From: Bathynomus jamesi
Lineage: Eukaryota > Arthropoda > Malacostraca > Isopoda > Cirolanidae
Reading direction: 5' to 3'
Length of the DNA stretch: 64,000 bases
Assembly: GCA_023014485.1 (NCBI GenBank)
Contig: JAJOZX010012302.1
Coordinates: forward strand, 50,398 to 114,397
Shown here: one piece after another, positions 1 to 11,929 of the stretch
Layout: each line of letters opens with the position of its first letter
Position numbering within the stretch: position 1 is the stretch's first letter
Position numbers and translations under genes: made by a program
Notes under the pieces: generated by a model
Database searches by the model: none
Seen by the model: the letters and a program-made list of their open reading frames with translations, nothing else
Told to the model about the DNA's origin: nothing

Positions 1-721
1 TGCACAAGTGCTTACAATTATCAAAGTCAACACAATTCCTATGTCAGTTATTTGCACTTAAAATTAGTTAAATTATAAAAATAACACCTATGAAAGACCG
101 AAAATTTTGGAGTGGAAACACTGAGTAGAATAGACCGAATAGACTAAGGTTGTATATTGTCCTGTTTTTCAAACTTTGGTGCGTTTCAGCAAAGGGACGA
201 TGTGCTTAATTAAATATATGAACCAAATGTCAGTGAAACATTTTAGTTTCAGTACATTTTGTGCTTTAAATTTTCTGATGATTTTTTTTTTTTTTTTTAA
301 ATGGCAATTTAATTTTTTGTCCAATTTAATTTTTTATTTCAGTATTAATAGGTACAAGAGCAGTTTCAGTGAAATAAATATAAAGCTTACCGTAAGTATA
401 TTGTTCTCTTTATATTTCAAGAGAACCATCGTTGCTGCGCATTGTGACTTCACCAAACACATTCTACTCCAATCCATGGAGAACCATTGTCTTATGATCA
501 GTAATACAGTCTATAATAAAAAAGAAGAGACTTGCAATTTTGGAATATAAACTATTTAATAGAAGTATATAAAGATTTACACTGATACTCTAATTAATTA
601 AAGGAAGGCATACTGATACCAAGAAACATGAACCGATAAGCACAAACCTTTAACAATAAATTAAAACATTTATATATAATGATAAAACACTTAGCCATTA
701 TCACATGAGCAAGTAGAAAAG

Positions 722-1333
722 AAACAAGCGGTAGCTCGCAATCGCCCTCCGGGCAGGTAGCAATATATGTCACAGTATATGTAGCAGTATATGTCACAGC
801 TAGCTGTATATGTATATTGTATATATGTGTATGTATATTGGTACTTACGTATTATCGGGACTATCAAACTGTTTATTATGTATTTTTGCTCTCGTCATTT
901 TCGTTTTCGAAGTATTTACATTCACTTGTAATTAGGCTGACCATATTTCCTTGAGACAAAAACGGGACATTGGGATGGCAAAAAAGGGACGGGGGTTATG
1001 TAATATTCTGTATTCATGAAAAAGTAAGTACATAAACCGGGACAAAATTGACATTTTTATTAAAACGACGGGACGGCCAGGAAATATAAAACAAACGGTA
1101 CTGTCCCGTTCAAAACGGTACGTATGGTCAGCCTACTTGTAATAGACATTAAATAGCTCGTGCTCGACTGCGGAGTGACCTAGGACCGGGAAACTTGACA
1201 GAGCACATCGGCAGCTCATGGGCTATCAGTTGGTGGTGGTTGCAGAATTTTCCGATGTGCCGTTTAGTCTGTGCACGGTTCCGAAGAAAGCGGACATACA
1301 CACAGACACATTTTAGCTCAGTAGTATATAGGA
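722..1333 (+). repeat. Dispersed repeat copy 1, interrupted by a hAT-type MITE
   Basis: This segment, apart from the MITE inside it, is closely similar to the reverse complement of 46978-47364. Shared landmarks in order are the CCTCCGGGCAGGTAG block, short repeats of TATATGTCACAG, TACGTATTATCGGGACTA, and the stretch around CATCGGCAGCTCATGGGC. No conserved coding frame is apparent. The family is unrecognised. The other copy lacks the MITE. Confidence 0.75.
933..1135. mobile_element. hAT-type MITE, 203 bp
   Basis: The ends are a perfect 13-bp terminal inverted repeat, TAGGCTGACCATA, flanked by an 8-bp direct repeat CTTGTAAT at 925-932 and 1136-1143. Eight-base target duplications and ends beginning YARNG are typical of the hAT superfamily. 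The interior has GGGAC/GTCCC-type motifs (CGGGACA, TGTCCCG) and no coding capacity. The uninterrupted site exists in the second copy of the host repeat near 47.18 kb. Confidence 0.85.
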
Positions 1334-1550
1334 TTCGATCATTTCTTTCAGACATTGTAACTTTTCTTCTTCATCAGAAATGCCATTCGCCAGATGAGAT
1401 TTAGGGAAATAGTTTAATATATGTAGAGTATAAACATATATCACATGTATAACAGCGATCACAAAATGATTAGATTTGTTCTCAAATTTAAAAATGAAAA
1501 AGGCATGAACATTCTTCAAGTCCCAGAAATCTTAAGAGTTAACTTCGAGG

Positions 1551-1714
1551 CATAGGCGGATCCAGAAGGGGAGGGCCAGAGGGGCTTAATTGAAGCAACA
1601 GGGACATAAGCATTTAAACGTTTTACCTAATTTTATTTAACCAGGATGTATGGTGCCTCCAAATTAAGCCCCGTTACTTCAATTAAGACCCCCACCCCCC
1701 TGGATCCGCCTATG
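1551..1714. mobile_element. Small MITE with CATAGGCGGATCCAG ends
   Basis: Inverted ends CATAGGCGGATCCAG and CTGGATCCGCCTATG enclose 164 bp without an ORF. Flanks CTTCGAGG (1543-1550) and CTTCGAGA (1715-1722) form an 8-bp duplication with one mismatch, which suggests hAT mobilisation. The third base of the terminus departs from the hAT consensus, so the superfamily call is tentative. Confidence 0.75.
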
Positions 1715-1722
1715 CTTCGAGA

Positions 1723-2104
1723 ACTTTAAAAATTATTTAATTCAGATAGAATGGAAGATTCTTAGACAAGGAGAGTGTACTCATAATGTGGGATAACCTT
1801 ATAAATACATTCAAAACTACAGACACGAATTGCTTACCAAGAAAAGTTAAACGAAATTACATGAAAGGAGTCAAAATGATGGCACAAGGAAATCAGTCTA
1901 AGACGACAAGTTTAAAGGTTTGCTAGAGATGCAAAATGACAGTACGAAATTTTAATAATTACAAAGAGTTAACATAATTCGAAAAGGTTTTATGTGTAAA
2001 GAATAAGTCTTCTTAAAGATTCAAGTGAAACCTAATTACTGACTATAAAGAGACTGACACTATTTTGAATAACTTTGTATTCTTTTTATATTCGAAGGGA
2101 GTGT
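1723..2104. other. No gene seen
   Basis: AT-rich sequence with no convincing ORF, RNA gene or repeat. CpG density falls through this stretch. Confidence 0.6.
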
Positions 2105-2330
2105 GTGTTTTGGGGGTTATTTACCTCCTTCGTAACGGCAAAGGTCGTGATAGAGAGAACCTACAGCTACAGCTTTATGTGGGATCCAAACTACGGGTCA
2201 CTACATAACTTCAATGCAGAAGAGTTCCCCATCCAACTTCTGCCTAGATCCAATGTCGCTTAACATTGCTGATCGACGGGAAGCAATGTCACGACATTGG
2301 CCACGACACAGCTCACAAATTATAACTCAC
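2105..2330 (+). repeat. Interspersed repeat A, copy 1
   Basis: About 225 bp similar to 10142-10345 and 60870-61078. Conserved blocks are ACCTCCTTCG, ACCTACAGCTTTA, GATCCAAACTACGGGTC, CCAATGTCGCTTAAC and GCTGATCGACGGGAAG. No tRNA boxes or inverted ends are visible, so the class is unknown (a SINE or a decayed element are both possible). Confidence 0.7.
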
Positions 2331-3799
2331 TGGCTAGGGATGTGAAGCTAAAAATGTTGATGGCTGTGTTATTTTGTGAATTTATCATCCGACTGGCTTT
2401 TCCTGGATTTAACAAATCTTTATGAAATTTTGTGTAAGTGTAGTGTGACTGAATACAGGTAGGCTTAGGGTGCACTTTTTTATGCACCTATAGTTACAAA
2501 GTGTTGTTTCTATTCCGTCCCTATAAAATACTTCGGAACAACAATAAACAACAAAGAGTGAGTCTCGGCAGAAAAATGTTAAGCACCTCAGGCAGTTTTT
2601 AAATATTTGGTGTGGTCGTCCTTCTTTGTTTTATTAAAAACCTTCTTAACAAATTTATTACCTAACCGTATTAACAAAACAAGATTACTGTGTATTGTTC
2701 GACTGATGAATCAATAATAATGAAAATGAGCACATCAGGAATCCATCCCGAAGGCTTCCCACTCGCAGGTAGGCCCAGGCTAATTTGGCCTAATTTGAAC
2801 TATTATTGTGTAAATCTGTACATGGAATAGGCGCAGTACAATTTATACATCCTTTTATCCTAGCAAACTGGGTAAAGTTTAGTAAAGTTTCTTTATTAAC
2901 TCCTGAAGGTACAGCCAGACCACAAAATCTGTAGAATTCTCACTTTCAAAAATGCAAAAGCCTTGTGCAATATGAAATATTCTCATATGACATAATGGGT
3001 AGTCATGCAGTTTGCGGTTGGATTCAATTTAGGTTAAGTTAGGGTTGGATTCAGTCCAAATAAAAATTGTTCAATAATGAAACACATATACTTGTAATAA
3101 TAATTATGACTGAGCACCTAGATTTGCCACTAAATTGACAATGGTGTAAAGGTGGTCTGATATGGCTGCTTGATTTATCTTGCCTTCATTGACTAATTGT
3201 TTTAATCCTCATGGATGTGGCACCTTCATTAATAGCTAGTAGAGAATCTTATTAGTTTCATTTCCAAGCCTCTAAGGATGGTACTAAATTTGTTGCATGA
3301 TGCATTGCGGGTGAAGACGAAGTGCTTGACTAATGTGTTGAGTGCGAGTAATTTTGGTTATAACTGTCCTGCTGCATTAGATTTGACCAGATCCTGTAAT
3401 TTAGTTATGTATTGCCATTATGAAAAGTTTGGCAAAAATGATGTACAGATTCTATAAAGATGAGTGAAGTGACTCCAAAATAATGTAGGAATTCTTAAGT
3501 CATAAGATTTCATTGATCTTGGAAATAGTAATTTATCTGCATATTTCTATTTCAAATATAAAAGAACCTGAAGTTAGTTAAGAGTATGCTGTAGCCTGTT
3601 AGTCTAAGTTTAATTAAAAGAATATATATATACACTGTATATACTTGTGTAAATGTCATATTTGTTTGACTTTTTTTTTTTAGGCTGAAGTTAGGGGGTT
3701 GACTATTACTCAAATACTGTTTTTAAGGGGTTGAAATTCGTGCTTGGTACGAGTCTCCCAAAAATTAACAAAAACTCAATTGATATAAGAGACAATAAA
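2331..3799. other. No gene seen; CpG-poor AT-rich sequence
   Basis: No ORF of note, no RNA gene and no long microsatellite. This is the start of a CpG-depleted domain running to about 10.1 kb. Confidence 0.6.
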
Positions 3800-4230
3800 G
3801 GGTAATGGTTCAGAATACGGGCACCACTTAATTAAGCAAAATTTCGAAAAATATCATAGAGACAAAGTTGTTTCTCTCATTAAAATACGTTGATTGCATA
3901 TGTCTCATAGTCCATTTGTATAATTTAGGTCTCGGGGGGGTATGGGGGTGGAGCCCCCATAAAGATCATGCATCACAAATCAAATTGATCAGTATAGGGT
4001 ATTTTGGTGTGTAAAATGACTGAATGTGTGTCTATACATAATTACCTATAAAACCCTATACCGATCAATTTGTGATGCATGATCTTCCATACCCCCGAGA
4101 CTTAAATTATACAAATGGACTATGTGACACATGCAATCAATATATTTTAATGAGAGAAACAACTTTGTCTCTATGGTAATTTTCAAAATTTTGCTTAATT
4201 AAGTGGCGCCTATATTCTGAACCATTACCC
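3800..4230. mobile_element. Foldback element with long inverted arms
   Basis: Arms of about 185 bp (3800-3985 and 4045-4230) are imperfect inverted copies, beginning GGGTAATGGTTCAGAATA and ending TATTCTGAACCATTACCC. The loop is around 3990-4040. A 6-bp AATAAA flanks both ends (3794-3799 and 4231-4236), consistent with a target duplication. There is no transposase. Confidence 0.8.
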
Positions 4231-4700
4231 AATAAAGAACTAAAGCACAAAGAATTATGATCATTATCAAATATTTATCTATAAAATAATAGCCACCATT
4301 CTAATTACCCTCTATTTTAACATACCAGTAGGCTAGATTAGGCCTACTGGTACTTTTGTAGCCAAAGCCAAGGTTACCCAATAGCCAACAAAGACTTCTG
4401 TAACTTGCTTTTTCATGAATATTCTTACTTATCATATATACAGCCTAGTACTATAGTTTATAACAAACTATAACAATTACTATCTGAATCAGTACTAGGT
4501 AATCAGAATTTGGATTACAAATATTGATCTACCATCCCTGAAAAACTAAGGTCGACTTTTACGCAAGATATATGAAAAATTTAGGATTTTTTAGCGAAGA
4601 GTTGGGGGTTGACTTTTACACGAGATTGACTATTACACAGGTATATACAGTATATATGTCTCGGATGAATTTCACATTTAAACATGTGAAATAAATAAAT

Positions 4701-4850
4701 GAATGATCCAAATCCACAAGGAAAAGGAAAAATGATTCCAAGGCCTTTCATGTATTTAACAGTACACCTCATCCCTGATGAGGAGTATTGTTAAATACTG
4801 TACAGTATATGAAAAGCTTTGGAATAATTTTTTCTTTTCTTTGTGGGTTT

Positions 4851-4853
<3 letters not shown>
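4701..4853. repeat. Head-to-head pair of degenerate PLE ends with hammerhead-like motifs
   Basis: The minus arm (4701-4774) carries GAAAGGCCUUGG and a stem II-like hairpin, but the expected CUGAUGA reads GGGAUGA. The plus arm begins with an intact CTGATGA at 4775 and has GAAAAGC near 4811, with an altered stem II and only part of stem I. Both resemble the better-preserved unit at 42750-42795. Neither arm keeps all parts, so activity is unlikely. Confidence 0.6.

Positions 4854-4903
<50 letters not shown>
4853..4903. repeat. (AT)n microsatellite
   Basis: About 50 bp of alternating AT between the PLE ends and the next element. Confidence 0.98.
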
Positions 4904-4906
<3 letters not shown>

Positions 4907-5446
4907 GTCTCTCAGTTAACCATATTAATTGGTTCCATGAAACCATCATTAATCAAAATTAATGTTAATTTAATATAGGAAATACGTGTTAAAGGCTTAA
5001 TTCGTTCCAAGATGATTGGAAGTTGACCTTATTCACCGTAAAAACATAGTTTATAATATTTAAACACGCAATTTTAATAAATAAGCATTATAAGAACATA
5101 TTAAAGCATTAATATTAATAGAAACATCGCTAAATAATGAATAAATAGAGCATAAAAAACTGCATAAATAGAGCATAAAATAAAATTTTTACCTCAGGCT
5201 AAGAAGATGGTTGACTTAAGGGGTTGATGGCTCCAATCTTATTCTCTGAGCTCTAAATGCTCATAAAAAGGCATTGCTGATTGGCTGAGGCCTGCTGAGT
5301 CCACTTAGGAATGTTCTGATTGGCTGAAATTAGCAGCCACGTGATATCGTAAACATATTATTAATAGAAATAATGGGACCACCAATGAGGTGGATTGTTA
5401 ATCGAAATATTGTTAATTGATGGCATCGTAAACCGAGGAACTACTG
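4903..5446. mobile_element. Non-autonomous Tc1/pogo-like element
   Basis: The left end reads AGTGGTCTCTCAGTTAACCA. The right end, read inward on the other strand, is CAGTAGTTCCTCGGTTTACG. These are imperfect inverted ends next to TA dinucleotides. The interior (~540 bp) is AT-rich and has no transposase. The ends resemble the CCTCGGTTAA-type termini of pogo/Tigger-related elements (family knowledge). Confidence 0.6.
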
Positions 5447-6674
5447 TATATATGTAAGTTGTCTGATGATTTGCAACTTTGCATTCAATTATTAATTTGA
5501 AGTTGCTAGGTAGTTATACTAGGTAAATGCCATGTATTTCCCTTGGTTGGTGCTTCCATTGACTTTTGGGATATGCTGCTTTCACTGTTATACAAGATGG
5601 GTTAATCATGTAGTATAATTCTCATTGTGATGTTATTGGCTGAAGTTACTGGGTGTTTATGAGCACTAGTGTGGTTTCACTGAACAGGATTGAATCATAA
5701 CTGTATATGAATTTTTTCCTTTTACTATTCTCAGAAGTGTAAGATGACTTACCCTAAATTTGGGTATTTTTGTTTATTTTTAATGAAGGATCTGTTAGGT
5801 TGACTGACAGATATCAAGTTAACTTCATTGCTGAAGCAAATATTTATGACTTTCTTTATGAACTTGTTATACCAAAGCTTAACTTTTAGAGATCCTTTTT
5901 TAATATAGTTTTATATTTAAGTTTGATAGCCTATGTTTTGTCGCTTTACCGTACTATTCATGCATTGGATCTTTTTTGTAGTATATTAGGACTATGGGTT
6001 ACTTCTGCTAGTGTATTTCATTTATATGGTTAGGATGTTAATTAAGTTTGGCATTGTAGGCCCCTCCTGAGATATTTGTTTTGCTAAAATATATACCAGG
6101 ATCTTGAATAATTTTTTATTGTGTTCAAGATAGGGTACTAAACTTACTTATAATAATGTTAAACATCTCGTCACTTGGTCTGTGTACAGTAATAATTTAG
6201 TAGACGCTACCCTCTTTATTTTGAAGTTATCTTGTGATAGATAAATAATATTTTATCATGGGTAAATATATGGTTAATCTTTTAAATAGAATGTCTGGTT
6301 AGGCAGTTAATAAATGTCCAAAAAATATTTACTATATGATTGTGAAATTCTTATAATTTCTATGGTCACGATTTAAGTCCACTGTGGGTTACACACTATA
6401 AAATTTCATCTCATCCAAGAATATACCTGATTTTAACTTTATTTCAAGTTTGAGTTTATCAGACTCACTTCATATTTCCTTTAGCGTGCAGTCCATTTAT
6501 CTTCAAATTTTGAAATTATTATTAGCCTTCATGCACAACTTTATAAAATGGTTTTAACAGCCACAGCTGCTTTGCTTATCTGTGTTATGGTATATATTTA
6601 AAATCATGTTTGGTCTAAGTATGCAATAGCTATGAGAAAATAAAACTATTTATGGAATTTTGGCAGTCACTTTA
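5447..6674. other. No gene seen; extreme CpG depletion
   Basis: By eye there are two CpGs in 5461-6060. No ORF, repeat or RNA gene was recognised. Confidence 0.65.
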
Positions 6675-7456
6675 CAGTCAATCCCCGATATCCATTATTA
6701 ATTGGTTCCTTGAAAATGTGATGGATAATGAATAACAATTTCCCATAGATCCAATGTTATAAATGATGGATGGCTCTGGATCCAGAGATTCTATCTTTAG
6801 TTTTAAATTGATAATTATTTAGTTTTGTAAAAATTGGTTGTTGCCAATGTACAGGCAGTTTTTACATAGTGGAGCCACCTCGATGGGCCAAAGTGGCCCC
6901 TAGTGTGCCCACTATAAAAATTTCTTATGTTGTTTGTGGTTTGGAACCCACGTAAAATTGTAGGTCCCCTCCGCCACCACAGAGGACATACACAATTATG
7001 AACATGGTTAGGTAGACCAGCCATGAGTGGATCCTAGGGTCTTTGTTGGTCTGAAACATTATAACATTCCCAGGCCTTAATTATAAAGTGCCTTTAATAG
7101 TTGAAAAATTACTTTCTAACATACTGTATTTGTAGCCTTGATATAACACAGTATAAGTGTCCAAAGACATAAAATAAATATCAAACAATAAATATTTCAC
7201 CAAATAATAACCAGAGCAACGCAAAACAACTGTCCAGTATGGCATTCAGAGAACAGACTGATGGCAGATTTGAAGTTCAAAAGTTCTAGATTAGATGCTG
7301 CCCCAGACAATGAATGATGAAATGTGAGTCGCATCACTTCATCTTGGGGCTAATGGACAAAAAAATGGATAAGCAAGAATGCATGCTAGATATGGGGGGA
7401 TGGTATTAATTGATTAATAATGAATAAGCAAAAAAATGGATAATAGGGATGGACTG
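6675..7456. mobile_element. Non-autonomous Tc1/pogo-like element with an internal SINE-like segment
   Basis: Inverted ends CAGTCAATCCCCGATATCC and CAGTCCATCCCTATTATCC (read inward) are flanked by TA on both sides, giving a 782-bp element. Inside, 6865-7020 carries GGTTTGGAACCCACGTAAA and GTAGGTCCCCTCCG, also found near 27.5 kb. This is probably an inserted tRNA-SINE fragment. No transposase remains. Confidence 0.65.
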
Positions 7457-7495
7457 TACCATGAAAAAAGGGAGTGGCAATGCAAATTAGTAAGG

Positions 7496-7543
7496 CCATG
7501 ATCGTGGCTTAGAGCACTCGCCAACTCAAAGCCACGATCATGG
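7496..7543. repeat. 15-bp-arm hairpin in a decayed tRNA-like sequence
   Basis: CCATGATCGTGGCTT (7496-7510) is perfectly inverted at 7529-7543. The region also has box-A-like TGGCTTAGAGCACTCGCC spacing and a weak box B (GGTTCAGAGC), so it may be a decayed tRNA or SINE head. Confidence 0.6.
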
Positions 7544-7549
7544 TTCAGA

Positions 7550-8062
7550 GCAATGAAAAGGTTAAAAATAAAGTGCAAAAGTAAGCGCAATAAAATTGTA
7601 AATAAGAAAATAATTAAGTGAAGTAACTGTAATACATAAAAGTATAGATATTTACAAAATTCATCACCATGAAGCCATTTCATTTGGTTAAAAGTTTTTA
7701 AAGTTATTTGATGTTTTTTGATGTTATTTCAATGATTTTGCGTATTTTGCTCAGTGTTTACCTCTGCAACTTCTGTAGTTAATTTACAGTACTATTTAAA
7801 AATTTTAAAAAATTAATAGAGTAACAGTGTGTGAAGTCACTTTGTCTTAACAGTATAGCATTCCCTGATTCAAAATTGTATAATAATTTTTTTTATTACT
7901 GATGATAATTTTAATTTATAATAACTTTAATGCGAAGAGAAGCGAATTAAAATCTCTCCATGAATAATGAAATGGTTATTCATTGGTAGGTTTTTAATTC
8001 TGTGCCAGAGATGATCATTAAATTGCGCCTCGTATTAAACTTTAAGTCTATATAAGCTATAG
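7550..8062. other. No gene seen
   Basis: AT-rich sequence with no recognised feature. Confidence 0.6.
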
Positions 8063-8190
8063 CTACGCTTCCATTACCTATGGAGGATTAAAATACCAAA
8101 GTGTATCAGTTTTATAATTCAGAGACCTACGCTTCCATTACCTATGGAGGATTAAAATACCAAAGCGTATCAGTTTTATAATTCAGACCT
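8063..8190. repeat. 64-bp tandem duplication
   Basis: Two near-identical 64-bp units start with CTACGCTTCCATTACC at 8063 and 8127. Confidence 0.9.
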
Positions 8191-10141
8191 TTTTTAGTTA
8201 ATTCTTTTAACTTTAAATAAATGATACATTAATTTATGTCTTGATTAGCAATTGAGACTATAGCGATCAGTTTCGCTGAAATATAACAAAGGGCTGCAGA
8301 ATCTTGCTATACTTAATATTAGATGTATGGGTTGTCTATATGTTACTGTAATGGCTTTCATTAAACTAGAGTGGATCTTTCAGTGGAGAACGTAAAATAT
8401 AACCAAAGAAATTTCCCGCAGCTTATGACATTAAAATTTTTATGGACATAGACCTCATCTAATTTGCTAATTTTAATGAATTAAAATTAGATTATGGAAT
8501 GGACTTTTTAAGTAGGCCCCCAATTTATGATGCTCTTACTTCCTGTGTCTGTATTAAAAGATATTCATGTTCTGAATCATTAGGAAGACAAATTGAGGTG
8601 TGATAGTTAGGTTTGTTAGCTACTACAGTAGCCTACTTTGAGAATTCTGTAAATGGGTATTTGAGTAGTATAGTTAATAGCTAGAGGAATAATTATTATT
8701 TATAATCTATCCAAGGTTAGGGACTAGACCTACACAGGCCTCTTAACCCTCTATCAGCATCTGGGTTGAATGTGTACTATTTCACATTTCAAATATACAC
8801 GCATTCAGCCTAAACCCTACAAAAACTGCCATTAAAGGGTTACCTCAAGAGTGTTGGAGTTAGTTGGCTTTGTAGAAACTTCACTCACCCATTCTCCTCC
8901 TCACATGCTACATTAGCCACTACACTAGCATAATCAGATTTCGCACGTTGATCTATATTCTATCCAAGATTAAAGTGGCTAATCTTTCGATGCATATATT
9001 ATTTTGTGTATGTATTGCAAAATCTTGCATGTAATGTTATAAATGATTGTTGTAGACTAGCTTTAACTGTGGTAGATTTTAGGTTTGGTTGAGATTTATC
9101 AACTCTGGTTTCAGCTGGCTAAATATTTTCCAGTACAGTACAGTACATTCAGACTTTCTTGAAATTCAAATGGAAACTGGATATGCAGTAATACAACAAC
9201 TGATCTTGGCATAAATTGTGTGCAAAATCAGTTCTTGTACTGTATTTGGTCAAAATAAGACAATTTTTGTGGTGTAAATATAGCCTTTATTATTAAAGAT
9301 AATGTAATCTATGGGTGGGTAGATCTGTACTAAAAATTTTAATTAAAGCCTAAACTTGAATTTTATATGGAGTAAATATAAGAATAGTTTTAAAACTGGC
9401 TAACAAATACATACAGTACTACTACAAGTTTAAATCAAATTGAGAAGTGTGGCAGAAAGTGTTTGTTCCAGACCTGGCACAGTCGCTTTTTTAGATTAAC
9501 AACATTAGATTGGGCATTTGCATCAAATTTTCTTGGTTTGTGTAGGATTTAGTCCATTTACACATCTCTTTAGAATCTGTGCATCACTTCTAACAGGTTT
9601 CTCATACTGGAGTTTGAATAGTTCACAGTCTGACTGTTGTACAAATGTTGTGAACTTGCTTTGAAATTTTTACCTCAAAATAAAATAATGCCTACTCTAT
9701 AAATGCTGTTGCATGTAGGCCTAGTTGTGAATCAGAGAACCACAAAAGACTAACGTAGCACATATCTAGTCTACTTTGTAAACTCTATTATCCTTTCAGC
9801 AAAAACACGTCACTCAAAAGCTGATGAAACTCAGTCAGTTAATGTTTTGCATGTGTTACCAATTTAAGTAAGTAATAGAATGGTTTTCCCTAAAAATTGT
9901 AAATTTTAAGGCTAAACTTTTATATATTTTTAAAATTTTATTTTAGGTATATAATTTCTGTAGTGGTGCTTTATGAAATCATTTTGGTTTTGGTGACTTG
10001 GCATTTAAAGTTTAACTGATTCATACTGCTTAAGTATCTCAAATAATTTACATTTAGAGCGTAGAAAATGGAGCTCTTATTATAGAAAACGTATGAATGT
10101 TTATATCGGTGACTAAATTATTGTTATTATAAATATATAGT
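8191..10141. other. No gene seen; CpG-poor AT-rich sequence
   Basis: There is no convincing ORF, RNA gene or transposon end in nearly 2 kb. CpG-depleted throughout. Confidence 0.6.
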
Positions 10142-10345
10142 TTGTTTTCAATGGGGTTGTTTAACCTCCTTCGCAACATCTCTGGTTATGTAATAGAAGG
10201 GACCTACAGCTTTACGTTGGCTCCGAACCACGGGTCGGTACATCATCTGGACGCAGAAGACGGGCCACCATTCACCTACAACCCAGACCCAATGTCACTT
10301 AACTTCGCTGATCGACGGGAAGTGGTAATACAACATCTTGTTAAC
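10142..10345 (+). repeat. Interspersed repeat A, copy 2
   Basis: Similar to 2105-2330 and 60870-61078, with AACCTCCTTCGCAAC, GGGACCTACAGCTTTACG, CCAATGTCACTTAAC and GCTGATCGACGGGAAG. It lies at the sharp change from CpG-poor to CpG-rich sequence. Confidence 0.7.
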
Positions 10346-10990
10346 CAATTCTAGCTTTGAATTTTACACGAATGATTCAGTGTTACAATTACGTTATAAC
10401 CATCTTTTTATTCTTTTCCAAATTTGGAATTCCCCCTTCGATTCCCATTTACGGACCTCGAGTGAGAATGGGAATAATTGCGTGGGAAGTATAAATCACG
10501 CTGTACTCATACGTGTTGTTAATAACGTATCGAATAGAAACGTACAAAAATTAGGATGCCTTCTGCAGCAATCGTAATTTTGCCGTGACGGAGAAATAAA
10601 TTGAACGCCTTCCGTCTTCTGCGTTCGATGCGTACAAATTAGTTCGTCAGTGAAGACGTCCATTGACGGACAGTTTCGAACGTAGTAAATGGGAAAGCAA
10701 TTGCTCATTTTGAGCTTTTAAAATCCGTTCGTGGTGTCACAGCAAGGTTGGCCGTAATGATAAATGTGGTGCTAATTGATGCCTGAGGATCCTGTGGTTA
10801 CTTACCTTCCTTTGTGAGATTGCTACCCTCCCTCGGAGAGCACGCCTTGTCACATAAATATAAATTGATGTTTGGTTATGATAAACCTTTATTAGTAGGG
10901 TATTATAGGCAGATTTTGGTTTTTCAAAGCTATTTTTTGGGATTTGTTCAGTCTCCATACTTAGATTTATGCGCGGTGCGAAATAATTAC

Positions 10991-11037
<47 letters not shown>

Positions 11038-11857
11038 GTGGCGATCGGTGACAATTATGTATAGGGAAGCATGCATAGTCTATTATTTACACACACACAC
11101 ATACACACAGTATACACCAACCTCTTTTATTTATACACCAGCTCTATCCTCCTGTTCTTCTTTGCAAATCAAATAAATAAATAACTAAACACTTAAAAAT
11201 GCGCTCGAATTATATTTGAATTTGTGCACTTGTGTGGTAGGTTGGGGTTGTTGACGAACGACATTAACCTCAAGCTTGTATTTCTTATTCTAAAAATATA
11301 TTGGGTAATAATTGCCAGTTATTTAGTCATTTAATGTTATAAGCGCTTTAAAAGGATTCCGTTAGCATAATAGCAGGAATAAGCAACTCTCTAAGTTGCT
11401 TCCATGATCCACGTTTTGCCTAAAGAAATGAATGCGTCATGGGTCTGTTTCCATCGGTGACTATTTTTTATTCTTTTAAGAAAATATTAATTCATCCCCA
11501 AGTATAGCGATCAATAATTTTGTTGTATACCATTTATTACATTTATACTATCGTATAAGCAGTGAAATTATCGGTGAATTGATACAATTTTTATAAAACA
11601 CGAATATAGCAAGTCAAACAAAAGATGCAATTCTCAAGGTTGCTTCCACTGGCGCCCGTCTCGAGGCAACAAAATTATTGCTCTCCCCCTCCTTTTTCAA
11701 TGCGCTGATTTGGATTTCGAGCTTTTTGTATTACAAAAATATTTGAAAGGAGTATAGCCTAGTGGTAATTTATCATAATTTTATCGTAATTAATATTGTT
11801 TAACGGCGCTTCTAATCATTTAAGTAGGGAAGCAATGCTTCCATGGACCGAACACCA

Positions 11858-11860
<3 letters not shown>
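10346..11860. other. No gene seen; (TA)n tract at 10991-11036
   Basis: CpG-richer sequence with one (TA)n tract and a short (CA)n near 11091. No coding or RNA feature was recognised. Confidence 0.55.

Positions 11861-11925
<65 letters not shown>
11861..11925. repeat. (AT)n microsatellite
   Basis: Sixty-five bases of uninterrupted AT. Confidence 0.98.
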
Positions 11926-11929
<4 letters not shown>

